In this document: one piece after another, positions 36,146 to 43,855 of the stretch
Layout of the letters: each line of letters begins with the position of its first letter
Numbering within the stretch: position 1 is the first letter of the stretch
Assembly (NCBI GenBank): GCA_964454445.1
Contig: CAYVTD010000005.1
Span: 22,921-86,920 of the forward strand
Reading direction: 5' to 3'
Length of the DNA: 64,000 nt
Origin: CAYVTD01 sp964454445
GTDB taxonomy: Bacteria > Bacteroidota > Ignavibacteria > Kapaibacteriales > UBA2268
The notes under the pieces: generated by a model
Database searches by the model: none
What the model saw: only the letters and a program-made list of their open reading frames with translations
Told to the model about the DNA's origin: nothing
Translations under genes and position numbers: made by a program

Positions 36146-37021
36146 TTATTCGCAACAATCTTTTAATATATTTTTCCAACTATTGCGAAGAATCTCGCTT
36201 AAAATTTTATCATATTCAATTATGGTTTTGCCGAGAGTCATTGCTTTTGTGAAATTTTCGACATAAGGCAAGTTAGCAATATGAGTTATATTTTCCTTAG
36301 ATAAAAAAATCTGGATTTGCTTGCTAACATCTTCGTTAATATCGTATTTATTAATGATACACCCTGATTTTATCTTAAATCTTTTCACAAGGTCGTTCAC
36401 TCTTTCCAAATCGTGCAAACCAGACACAGTCGGTTCTGTTACAAAAACGACATAATCGGCTCCTGATAGGGAAGAAACAACGGGACAACCCACTCCTGGC
36501 GAGCCATCGACTAGAACGAAAGATTTGTTTTGCGTCTTTGCGAGATTTTTTGCTTCTTTTTTCACTTTAGCAACGAGTTTTCCGGAATTTTCTGCGCCAA
36601 TAGAAAGTCGGGCATGAACCATTGTGGCTCCAGTTTTTATTGAGGAAGTGAAAACTTTTCCGGCTATCTGCGGCTGCATTGTAATTGCTTCGACAGCACA
36701 AACTCTACTGCAATATGCACATCCTTCACAGTTTACTTGATCGACGCTATATTGTCTTCCATTGACAGTAATAGCATCGAATCGACATACTTCAAAACAT
36801 AAGTTGCAAGAATTGCATTCATCTTGGTCGATAATTGCAAGCTCGCCGCTGTAAAAATCTTCAGTTTTAGCAAAATCCGGTTTGAGCAACAAGTGCATAT
36901 CTGCAGCATCTACATCGCAATCGGCGACTATTATATCATCTTGAGCAAGCATTGCAAAAGATGCCGTTAGTGATGTTTTGCCTGTGCCTCCTTTGCCGGA
37001 TATAACAACAATTTCTTTCAT
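36146..37021 (-). CDS. MinD-type P-loop ATPase with inserted 2x[4Fe-4S] ferredoxin (second copy)
   Basis: 291 residues. Deviant Walker A GKGGTGKT near residues 10-17, then an inserted ferredoxin with two CxxCxxCxxxC motifs (CNSCNLCFEVC and CEGCAYCSRVC, about residues 68-110), then the DGSPGVGCPV Walker-B-like segment and the VFVTEPTVSGLHDLERV switch. Such fused ATPases (COG1149) occur with ORP/NifX proteins and are thought to assemble or transfer metal clusters. It overlaps its upstream partner by 4 bases (ATGA), so translation is coupled. Confidence 0.93.
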   Translation of the reverse strand: MKEIVVISGKGGTGKTSLTASFAMLAQDDIIVADCDVDAADMHLLLKPDFAKTEDFYSGELAIIDQDECNSCNLCFEVCRFDAITVNGRQYSVDQVNCEGCAYCSRVCAVEAITMQPQIAGKVFTSSIKTGATMVHARLSIGAENSGKLVAKVKKEAKNLAKTQNKSFVLVDGSPGVGCPVVSSLSGADYVVFVTEPTVSGLHDLERVNDLVKRFKIKSGCIINKYDINEDVSKQIQIFLSKENITHIANLPYVENFTKAMTLGKTIIEYDKILSEILRNSWKNILKDCCE

Positions 37022-37869
37022 ATTCTATCAAAAATATATTCTTTGATATTGAGTATTTCTTTTTTAAAATCGGGCAATTTGTCGTAAAGCAAATCACCTT
37101 TGGAGTAAAGCTCGGCGGCGCGGCGATTGTTGTCGATTTTGGCTATTATTTCGATATTTTCTCGTTTGCAATAGTCCAAGACATCTTCATTGCCCAAGCC
37201 CCAGCGATTTACTACAACACAGAAGCGTTTGCCTAGAGCTCGCATTGTTTCCACGGACAAAGTCAAATCGTGCAAGCCAAATGGAGTTGGCTCGGTTACG
37301 AGTATAACTAGATCGGTATCTTTTGTTGCTTCAATTACCGGGCAAGAAGTGCCGGGAGGGGAATCGTAAAGCTTGATTTCGGTGTTTTTAAAATGAGTAT
37401 CAACGAACTTCTTCGTTTTTTCAATGAGTGGTACAGTTTGCTCGACACCGATATCAATTCGTCCTTCGACAAAATCGAGTCCTTCGCTGTGGTAATACCT
37501 TAGAACGCCAATTCTTTCGGGCTTCATAACCAAAGCATTATTGGGGCAAAGCTCGACGCAGGCATAGCAACTATGGCACAGTTCTTTGAAAACAAGGACT
37601 TGCGAGCCAAGCAACATTATTGCATTGTAATTGCAAACTTTTTGGCAAATACCGCTTGACTCGCATTTGCTTTCGTTCCAATGAGGAATCATCTTATATT
37701 TAATCTCTTCTTTGACCAATTCTGCTTTAAGAAACAAGGCAGAGTTTGGCTCTTCGACATCTAAATCTGCCAATACAACATTATCAGTTTCTGAGAGGCA
37801 CTTTGCAAGGTTAGTTGCAACAGTTGTTTTTCCCGTACCTCCTTTGCCGCTTGCTATCGCTATTTTCAT
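37018..37869 (-). CDS. MinD-type P-loop ATPase with inserted 2x[4Fe-4S] ferredoxin (first copy)
   Basis: 283 residues with the same layout as the partner: Walker A GKGGTGKTT near 9-17, ferredoxin cysteines CESSGICQKVC and CHSCYACVELC (about 69-110), a DSPPGTSCPVIEA segment and VTEPTPFGLHDL. The first cysteine cluster has a one-residue longer spacing (CxxxxxC) than the second copy, so its cluster may differ. The pair probably forms a heterodimer, inferred from the tandem arrangement and coupled translation. Confidence 0.93.
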   Translation of the reverse strand: MKIAIASGKGGTGKTTVATNLAKCLSETDNVVLADLDVEEPNSALFLKAELVKEEIKYKMIPHWNESKCESSGICQKVCNYNAIMLLGSQVLVFKELCHSCYACVELCPNNALVMKPERIGVLRYYHSEGLDFVEGRIDIGVEQTVPLIEKTKKFVDTHFKNTEIKLYDSPPGTSCPVIEATKDTDLVILVTEPTPFGLHDLTLSVETMRALGKRFCVVVNRWGLGNEDVLDYCKRENIEIIAKIDNNRRAAELYSKGDLLYDKLPDFKKEILNIKEYIFDRI

Positions 37870-37913
37870 TGGAATTATACTATATCAAAAGTGTTTTTTA
37901 ATCAGTTTTTTTA

Positions 37914-38252
37914 TTAATGATCACACAAATTCTCGCCAGTAGCCAATTCATTTTTTAAATATTGCTCTACGAGAGACTTCGGCAAATCTGAATTGACCCC
38001 GACACAAACTTTTATCTGATTTTGGCCAAAAAGTTCTTGTGCTTTCATACCCATTCCACCAGAAATTATGACATTGACGCCTAATTCTGCAAGAAATCTT
38101 GGATAGCTGCCTGGCTCGTGCATAGGTGGATTGATGTATTTTTCAGTTATAATGTTATTGTTTTCGGTTTCTATGATTGCAAACCGTTCGCAATGTCCGA
38201 AATGAGGACATAATTTTCCATTTTCTACGGGAACAGCAAATTTCATTTTCAT
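37914..38252 (-). CDS. NifX/NifB-type cofactor-binding protein, upstream copy
   Basis: 112 residues from the ATG at 38252; an upstream ATG at 38276 and one at 38246 are also in frame, and 38252 or 38246 matches the usual family start (MKFAVPVENGKLCPHFG). The CPHFGHCERF motif with two Cys and two His is typical of this subgroup. The second half has VNVIISGGMGMKAQELF. Two further Cys/His sit near the ends (ENLCDH). It precedes the MinD pair. Confidence 0.87.
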   Translation of the reverse strand: MKMKFAVPVENGKLCPHFGHCERFAIIETENNNIITEKYINPPMHEPGSYPRFLAELGVNVIISGGMGMKAQELFGQNQIKVCVGVNSDLPKSLVEQYLKNELATGENLCDH

Positions 38253-38332
38253 TTCATATAGCTTTTTGTTAAACATAATTCATATTTTAATAGTGACGTT
38301 TTTCAGCTTTAAAACGTCTTTTTGCAAAAAAT

Positions 38333-38687
38333 CTAATATCCTTGGCCACGTCCTGTGCCTTGACCTTGGCCACGTCCTGTGCCTTGACCTTGGCCACGTC
38401 CTGTGCCTTGACCTTGACTACGTCCTGTGCCTTGACCTTGGCCACGTCCTGTGCCTTGACCTTGGCCACGTCCTNNNNNNNNNNNNNNNNNNNNNNNNNN
38501 NNNNNNNNNNNNNNNNNNNNNNNNNNNNNNNNNNNNNNNNNNNNNNNNNNNNNNNNNNNNNNNNNNNNNNNNNNGTGCCTTGACCTTGACCACGTCCTGT
38601 GCTTTGACCTTGACAGCTACCATCTCGCTTTCCTTGGCCTCTGCCTTGTCCGCGTCCGGCACCTTGACCTTGTGTTGAATAATTCAT
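38333..38687 (-). CDS. Gly/Arg/Gln octapeptide-repeat protein, interrupted by assembly gap
   Basis: The frame starts at the ATG at 38687 (AAAGGA site 7 bases upstream) and ends at the TAG at 38333. It reads MNYSTQGQGAGRGQGRGQG, then tandem copies of GRGQGQGT, ending GRGQGY. The 100-N gap at 38475-38574 breaks the frame as written, but its edges join exactly within one 24-base unit; with the Ns removed, or replaced by whole units, the frame is intact (84 residues plus 8 per missing unit). No domain is recognised. It resembles the Gly/Arg-rich DUF5320 protein next to it and sits inside the iron-sulfur cluster. Confidence 0.7.
38340..38607 (-). repeat. 24-base tandem repeat encoding GRGQGQGT
   Basis: Five full units (from 38340, 38364, 38388, 38412 and 38436) and one partial unit precede the N gap; another full unit follows it (38584-38607). 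On the plus strand the unit is CCTTGGCCACGTCCTGTGCC plus TTGA. Unit four carries a G-to-A change coding Ser for Gly. The array lies wholly inside the repeat-protein gene and has no spacers. Confidence 0.9.
38475..38574. other. Assembly gap of exactly 100 N
   Basis: A run of 100 N, the usual placeholder for a gap of unknown size. It falls inside the 24-base tandem repeat, which probably caused the assembly break. Confidence 0.98.
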
Positions 38688-38728
38688 AAAACTATCCTTT
38701 CTTTTGTAAATAAGTTAATTAATTTAAA

Positions 38729-38864
38729 AATGGAGTTGCTTCAAAAGTTTAAATTTTTTTTTGCTTTACTTTATTAGTTAAATTTAATATTTTTCTTATT
38801 GTAAGATTTCTATCTTTTTATAAACGATTAAAATTTTGGTTTTAAATAATGAAGCAACCCCATT
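38729..38864. repeat. 15-bp inverted repeats flanking a 106-base A+T-rich core
   Basis: AATGGAGTTGCTTCA at 38729-38743 and its near-complement TGAAGCAACCCCATT at 38850-38864 (14 of 15 pair). They lie in the 215-base gap between the octapeptide-repeat gene and the DUF5320 gene. This could be a small MITE-like element or a long hairpin; no clear target-site duplication is visible. Confidence 0.5.
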
Positions 38865-38884
38865 ACAAACCAGTCCGATGAGTT

Positions 38885-38920
38885 AAAAAAAGTTGACTTA
38901 CGCTATGGCTCAACTTTTTT
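38885..38920 (-). terminator. Possible weak terminator at the end of the DUF5320 gene
   Basis: On the minus strand AAAAAAGTTGA pairs with TCAACTTTTTT across a 13-base loop, and T residues follow. The stem is mostly A-T with few G-C pairs and includes the last codons of the gene, so it is only a candidate. Confidence 0.35.
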
Positions 38921-39211
38921 CTCGAATCGGTCGAGTTTCTCTTGTAAAGAGTTGAGCATATTTTTAATGAAGCCAATCTCCTTTGCAATAGGAGTTTCAA
39001 CTTCTTGGAAATAAGCTCTTTGCGGGTAAGCAGCGGATCTAACACCAAATCCTCTTCCTATTCCCCTTCCGAAGAACCCTCTACCTAATCCTCTTCCATA
39101 GCCGGCGTCCATAGATTCGAAACCGGCATAATCGTTACCGGCGCAGTATCCTCTACCGCGGCCAGTCATTGGACCTTGTCCTGTTGGTCCTGTTCTATCT
39201 CCTCTGGGCAT
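38903..39211 (-). CDS. DUF5320-family Gly/Arg-rich protein
   Basis: 102 residues from the ATG at 39211, which has a strong GGAGG site 5 bases upstream; this start overlaps the end of the UPF0251 gene by 17 bases. The N-terminus PRGDRTGPTGQGPMTGRGRGYC is the DUF5320 signature, followed by Gly/Arg/Phe repeats (GRGLGRGFFGRGIGRGFG) and a C-terminal coiled coil (IGFIKNMLNSLQEKLDRFEKK). Such proteins often accompany NifX-like and UPF0251 genes. Function is unknown. Confidence 0.87.
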   Translation of the reverse strand: MPRGDRTGPTGQGPMTGRGRGYCAGNDYAGFESMDAGYGRGLGRGFFGRGIGRGFGVRSAAYPQRAYFQEVETPIAKEIGFIKNMLNSLQEKLDRFEKKVEP

Positions 39212-39665
39212 TTCTGCCTCCTTTCTGATTACTATTAATGCAACATCTGCCATGCCCGAAGCCGCCCGCAAGATTAATTAAGTTAGTCGAGCCGCATTGC
39301 GGACATGTGTTAATTTCAGTACTAATATTAATATTGAACTTATGACCACAATTTTGACAATGAATAATATTGTTACGAAAATGGACGTTTCCTCCTTCGA
39401 TAGCAAGCACTTTTCCATTAATAAGAAAATCTGCCATTTTAAAGCGTGCTTTTTCGATAAGCCGGGTAAAAGTTGGACGCGAGACTCCCATATCATCGGC
39501 AGCTTCTTCTTGCGATAATGCCTCATAATCGGCAAGCCGCAGCGCTTCGTATTCATCGAGCGTCATTGTAATTTGCTCGAGGAATCCTCTGCCAGTGCCT
39601 ATCGGCTTGAACTCGGCAAATAGTGGCGGTCTGTGGACTATCCTGTCTTTCTGCGGTCTAGGCAT
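39195..39665 (-). CDS. UPF0251 (DUF134) DNA-binding regulator with zinc-ribbon-like tail
   Basis: 156 residues from the ATG at 39665 (GAAGGA site just upstream; a TTG 15 bases earlier is less likely). Residues 1-100 match UPF0251: MPRPQKDRIVHRPP, MTLDEYEALRLADYEALSQEEAADDMGVSRPTFTRLIEKAR, a sigma-70-region-4-like helix-turn-helix. The C-terminal 45 residues add a CQNCGH...CPQCGS pair of CxxC motifs, a likely metal site. It heads the iron-sulfur cluster and has its own promoter, so it probably regulates the cluster. Confidence 0.9.
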   Translation of the reverse strand: MPRPQKDRIVHRPPLFAEFKPIGTGRGFLEQITMTLDEYEALRLADYEALSQEEAADDMGVSRPTFTRLIEKARFKMADFLINGKVLAIEGGNVHFRNNIIHCQNCGHKFNINISTEINTCPQCGSTNLINLAGGFGHGRCCINSNQKGGRNAQRR

Positions 39666-39692
39666 TTTTCCTTCTTTCAAAATTGATTTTTA

Positions 39693-39724
39693 CAAATATA
39701 ATGAACATAGGTGCATAATTCAAA
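39693..39724 (-). promoter_or_regulatory. Bacteroidota-type promoter of the iron-sulfur cluster
   Basis: On the minus strand TTTG, exactly 20 bases, then TATATTTG, matching the -33/-7 consensus of Bacteroidota housekeeping promoters with no mismatch. It lies 28 bases upstream of the UPF0251 ATG at 39665. Confidence 0.7.
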
Positions 39725-39919
39725 TTTATTTTCATTTTTTTTAAAAAAATATAAAAAAATTATTTTTGATGTGTAGCAGCTCAAAAAAGCGTTATTCCAG
39801 CTTTGAAACTTGAATACAGAAGTCAATTATTAACTGCATAAGACTTGAATAAAATTTCCTATCAATACAATTGTCTATATGCTATATTTTCTACTAGTAT
39901 AAATTTTATTAAGAAAAAA

Positions 39920-41194
39920 ATGTCAGTAATACAATCGAGTGGCTCTAATCTTGCCACTCCCAAGTCTTTGCGATTGCAGGTTGGCATCTTTGGCAGGACT
40001 AACGTAGGCAAGTCGAGTTTTTTGAATATGCTCGCCAATCAGGATATAGCTCTTGTTTCCGAAATACCAGGTACGACAACCGATATTGTAGAAAAGGCTA
40101 TGGAATTTCATCCGATTGGACCTGTAAATTTTTTGGATACTGCCGGGATAAATGATGTTTCCGCTCTTTCTGCAAAAAGAATAGACAAGACAAGTTCGGT
40201 TTTCGAAAGGGCTGAGATAGCGGTTTTAGTAGTGGAACCTAATGTTTTTGGGGAGTTTGAACAGCAAATTGTTGAGACGTTTCGTAAAAACAAAATTCCT
40301 TTTTTGATTGTCGTCAATAAAACAGATATATCAGAGCCGGATTATGGTTTTATGCAAAAACTCGAAGCAATAAGCCCGGCACTTTCGGCTGTTTCGAGCA
40401 CTAATCGTGAAAAGAGAGAGATTTATGTCAATTCGGTCATAAAATCATTGACTAAGGTGCTGCCGTCAGGGTATCTGCAAAAAACTTCAATACTAGGTGA
40501 CCTTATTAAACCGGGTGATTTGGTTGTGTTGATTTGTCCGATTGACTCCGAAGCGCCCAAAGGGCGATTGATTATGCCTCAGGTGCAGTCAATCCGCGAT
40601 ATTTTGGACAATAATTCGGTTTCGATAGTAGTCAAAGAAACTGAATATCCTTATATTTTAGGTCAATTAGGCAAAGAACCATCTCTTGTTGTGTGCGATT
40701 CGCAGGTTGTCGATTTGATGGTCAAAAATACGCCATCTCATATAAAATGCACAACTTTTTCCATTCTTTTTTCGCGCTTTAAAGGTGATATGTTAGAGGA
40801 TATACGCGGAGCAGCTGCCATTGATAGATTAAAAGATGGGGATAAAGTTCTCATTGCCGAAGCCTGCACTCATCATCCTTCTGAAGATGATATCGGAAGA
40901 GCCAAGATACCCCGTTGGCTGAGGAATTACAGCAATAAATCGATTTCTATTGAGGTGGCTGCCGGTAGGGATTACCCTTCGAATCTTGATGAATATGCTG
41001 CTATTATCCATTGTGGGGCTTGCATGCTCACCCGCCACGAAAAAATGACTCGCATTCAAAAGGCAAAGCAACTTTCGATACCGATAAGCAATTATGGCAT
41101 TGTAATATCGCTTTTACACAATGCTTTGGAGCGTGTACTCGAACCGTTCCCCGAAGCTCTACAATTATATAAGCAATTAAAAGAAACTAATTAA
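39920..41194 (+). CDS. hydF: [FeFe]-hydrogenase H-cluster maturation GTPase HydF
   Basis: 424 residues from the ATG at 39920; an upstream frame to 39845 lacks any family match. Residues 15-185 are the GTPase (Walker A GRTNVGKS, PGTTTD switch I, DTAG, NKTD). The C-terminal third carries the [4Fe-4S] ligands EACTHHP and HCGACMLTR. HydF is the scaffold on which HydE and HydG build the 2Fe subcluster before transfer to the hydrogenase. Neither hydE, hydG nor a hydrogenase gene is in the window. It is divergent from the iron-sulfur cluster. Confidence 0.94.
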   Translation: MSVIQSSGSNLATPKSLRLQVGIFGRTNVGKSSFLNMLANQDIALVSEIPGTTTDIVEKAMEFHPIGPVNFLDTAGINDVSALSAKRIDKTSSVFERAEIAVLVVEPNVFGEFEQQIVETFRKNKIPFLIVVNKTDISEPDYGFMQKLEAISPALSAVSSTNREKREIYVNSVIKSLTKVLPSGYLQKTSILGDLIKPGDLVVLICPIDSEAPKGRLIMPQVQSIRDILDNNSVSIVVKETEYPYILGQLGKEPSLVVCDSQVVDLMVKNTPSHIKCTTFSILFSRFKGDMLEDIRGAAAIDRLKDGDKVLIAEACTHHPSEDDIGRAKIPRWLRNYSNKSISIEVAAGRDYPSNLDEYAAIIHCGACMLTRHEKMTRIQKAKQLSIPISNYGIVISLLHNALERVLEPFPEALQLYKQLKETN

Positions 41195-41296
41195 TTTTTA
41201 AATATAAATACGATTTATTAAATTGCTTTCTTAAATTTTCTTTCAAATTAAAAAGATTTGTATTAATTACCGAAAAAATTAGGAAACCGGAACTAG

Positions 41297-42295
41297 ATGG
41301 AAATAAAAGACATACAATTATGTGGGCTTGGCAATGGTTTGGTAGATATACAGTTGCAGGTGAGCAACGAAGAATTTTTGCAATTACAAGTAATCAAAGG
41401 CGAGATGCGGCTCGTTGACAGCACCAAACACAATGAGATACTTCAATTTCTTGGCAACCGGCAGCTGAACAAGTGTTCTGGAGGCTCTGCAGCCAACACA
41501 ATAATCGCGTTTTCTCAAATGGGCGGTAGCGCTGCATATAAAACGACACTTGGCAACGACGCGAATGGCAGATTTTATGCAGGAGAATTTAATGATTTGA
41601 ATATTGCTTTGCAGGCTAAAATGCTTGATGATGAGCAGACAGGTATCTGCCTGATTTTAATAACACCCGACTCCGAGCGAACTATGCTAACCTCCCTTGC
41701 TGCAACCGCAAAATACTCGAAAGAGCATATAGACAAAGGATTAATAGCCCGTTCGGAATGGCTTTATCTCGAGGGTTATCGTTTTTCGAACAGCGAAGGT
41801 ACCGAAGCTGTCGATTATGCCATTGACATTGCAAAAAGACATAATACGCATATTGCCCTTACTTTTTCTGATGTTTTTATTGTCAATGCTTTTCGAGAGA
41901 ATTTGAAAAAAACAATAGATAATGCAGATTTGATTTTTTGCAACGAACAAGAGGCTATTGCATATACCGGAGCGAGTAATTCAGAAGAAGCATTCGACAT
42001 ACTAAGCGAAAAAGTACCAAATATAGTTGTTACTCTTGGCAAGAATGGCTCCATAATTAAATGGCAGGGGGAACTTGCTAAAATACCAAGCTATAATGTG
42101 CAGGCGATTGATACAACTGGAGCCGGAGATATGTTTGCCGCCGGTTTTTTGTATGGCATTTATCGCTGGAACGATGCAAAAATAGCCGGACATTTTGCTT
42201 CGCTTGCTTCGGCGAGAATTGTTTCTCAATTAGGTGCCCGTTTTGCAGGGAGTTTTAATAGTTTAATTGAAGAAATAAATAAGAAATTTAGATAG
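41297..42295 (+). CDS. PfkB-family sugar or nucleoside kinase
   Basis: 332 residues. The first PfkB motif is SGGSAANTIIAFSQMGG near residues 57-73, and the second is IDTTGAGDMFAAGFLYG near 273-289, including the catalytic GAGD aspartate. The DDEQTGICLILITPDSERTML stretch resembles adenosine kinase-like members of the family. It phosphorylates a sugar or nucleoside with ATP; the substrate cannot be set. The next gene starts 4 bases after its stop. Confidence 0.88.
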   Translation: MEIKDIQLCGLGNGLVDIQLQVSNEEFLQLQVIKGEMRLVDSTKHNEILQFLGNRQLNKCSGGSAANTIIAFSQMGGSAAYKTTLGNDANGRFYAGEFNDLNIALQAKMLDDEQTGICLILITPDSERTMLTSLAATAKYSKEHIDKGLIARSEWLYLEGYRFSNSEGTEAVDYAIDIAKRHNTHIALTFSDVFIVNAFRENLKKTIDNADLIFCNEQEAIAYTGASNSEEAFDILSEKVPNIVVTLGKNGSIIKWQGELAKIPSYNVQAIDTTGAGDMFAAGFLYGIYRWNDAKIAGHFASLASARIVSQLGARFAGSFNSLIEEINKKFR

Positions 42296-42299
42296 AATT

Positions 42300-43646
42300 A
42301 TGAAAAGAGTTTTGATTTCAGTGTTGGTTTTTTATTTTATTTCAATATCGCTATCTTTTAGCCAGTCAGGGATGTATTTGCCCGAATTGGAAAAAAAATT
42401 GCAGCCATATTTTGCTGAAGATTTAATAAAAGATATTGGTGAACAGCTACCAAAGACAAGATATACAATTTGGGGTTGGGATGTCGGTGATTTCTCTGGT
42501 GACGGGTATTTCGATGTAGCCTTTACTGTTAATGTGCTTGCTGACAAAAAGCGAACTGTATATGTGTATTTTTTTGTTGATATTGATGGGTTTTTGACAA
42601 AAGTTGGTAATTTCGAATACGAGTATATCGACTTGCCGCTTGAAATAGGTGTCGTGATTAAAGATAATGCTTGCTTCATAACAAAAAAGCGGAGCCAATT
42701 CAATTGGCTGATTGAGGGCTTTAAATTCCAAAACGGTTGTTTCATAAAGCTCGACGAGTTTACAACTGAGCGAGTTGGCAACTTGACTAAAGAAACATAT
42801 AAAAATTTTGAAACTATGATGAACAGATACAGGTTCGTAAAGACAAGTGGTGGCGAAGAAGTGTTTAGCGTATCTTATCTTACAATACCTTGCTATCCGC
42901 GTGAAAAATTGATTAGTTTCGGTTATAAGCCAGATGTTTTCAGCAATTATGTCGATTTTGTGCCTGTCGGAGCTTATCATTGGAAAGGCGACAAAGACGC
43001 ATCGTTCCGAGTTCGTTCAGCGTATGATAATGAATTTCTTTATATGTCGATTTATGTTATTGACGATAACGTAATTACGAGCAATTGCGAGGGTTGTGTA
43101 TCTGATTTTGTCGAGCTTTGGTTCGATGCTCGTCCTGTTCCTCAGAATGAAAGCCGTTTTGTTTCGATGAAAGGCAAAGAATTGGATGTAAGGAAAACTA
43201 TTGATTCGGGTGTTTACAGGTTTGCTTTCTATCCAGGGGATTTTCTTGAAGAAAAACCTTTTTCAGAGGCATCTCAAAAGGTGGGCTCAACGGACAATCT
43301 TGCCTCCTTTCAGAGGCTAGCTGTCGGTAGGATAAAATCAGTGTCCGCTCCGCTCGATAGCGGCTATGTAATAAAATTTAAGATACCTTTTCAAGTTTTT
43401 GGGTTCGATTCTGCCCCAATTAAACAAAATGTCATCCAGGAATTTGGATGCACAGTAGTTGTCCATGATGCTGACCATCAATATCGACCAAAAGAAATAA
43501 CTGAAATAGCGACTTCGGCTATCGAACCAAGTGATCCGTCGACTTTTGGCACCATCAAATTTATTCCACCCGACCTTTGGTATGGTGATGCTTATAACAT
43601 TTATATTGACGACATTGTAAAGTCTCTACAGGAAAATGGTTTTTAA
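42300..43646 (+). CDS. Secreted protein with CBM9-like C-terminal domain
   Basis: 448 residues with a signal peptide (about 1-22, ending SFSQ). The N-terminal half has VCBS-like features (WDVGDFSGDGYFDVAFTV). The C-terminal half (about 225-440) has the CBM9_2/DOMON pattern: SFRVRSAYDNEFLYMSIYVIDDNV and CVSDFVELWFDARP, ending in a conserved Gln/Lys strand. CBM9-like domains bind carbohydrates or act as redox modules in secreted proteins. There is no T9SS tail. It follows the kinase by 4 bases, but a functional link is unclear. Confidence 0.7.
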   Translation: MKRVLISVLVFYFISISLSFSQSGMYLPELEKKLQPYFAEDLIKDIGEQLPKTRYTIWGWDVGDFSGDGYFDVAFTVNVLADKKRTVYVYFFVDIDGFLTKVGNFEYEYIDLPLEIGVVIKDNACFITKKRSQFNWLIEGFKFQNGCFIKLDEFTTERVGNLTKETYKNFETMMNRYRFVKTSGGEEVFSVSYLTIPCYPREKLISFGYKPDVFSNYVDFVPVGAYHWKGDKDASFRVRSAYDNEFLYMSIYVIDDNVITSNCEGCVSDFVELWFDARPVPQNESRFVSMKGKELDVRKTIDSGVYRFAFYPGDFLEEKPFSEASQKVGSTDNLASFQRLAVGRIKSVSAPLDSGYVIKFKIPFQVFGFDSAPIKQNVIQEFGCTVVVHDADHQYRPKEITEIATSAIEPSDPSTFGTIKFIPPDLWYGDAYNIYIDDIVKSLQENGF

Positions 43647-43855
43647 CACGCAAGCTCTTGTTTACTAAAGCAGTTCTGTGAGACGTGCATTAAAAATTGT
43701 TTAATTAGTTTTAGTAAAAACAAAATAGTTTATAAAGATAATAGTTTAAATATATTTATACTTTGAACATACATCAAAGAACATTTTTATGTATGTTAAT
43801 CTAAGACAATAATTTTAAATTTTGATATTATTAAATTAACATAAATGGAGTAGAA

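Noticed and set aside
35759..38252. A nitrogenase locus, because of NifX-like domains
   Set aside because: No nifHDK, nifB or nifEN is present; the MinD-ferredoxin partners point to the ORP-type setting.
38340..38607. Regular 24-base repeats that could suggest a CRISPR array
   Set aside because: The units are contiguous with no spacers and are coding repeats in frame.
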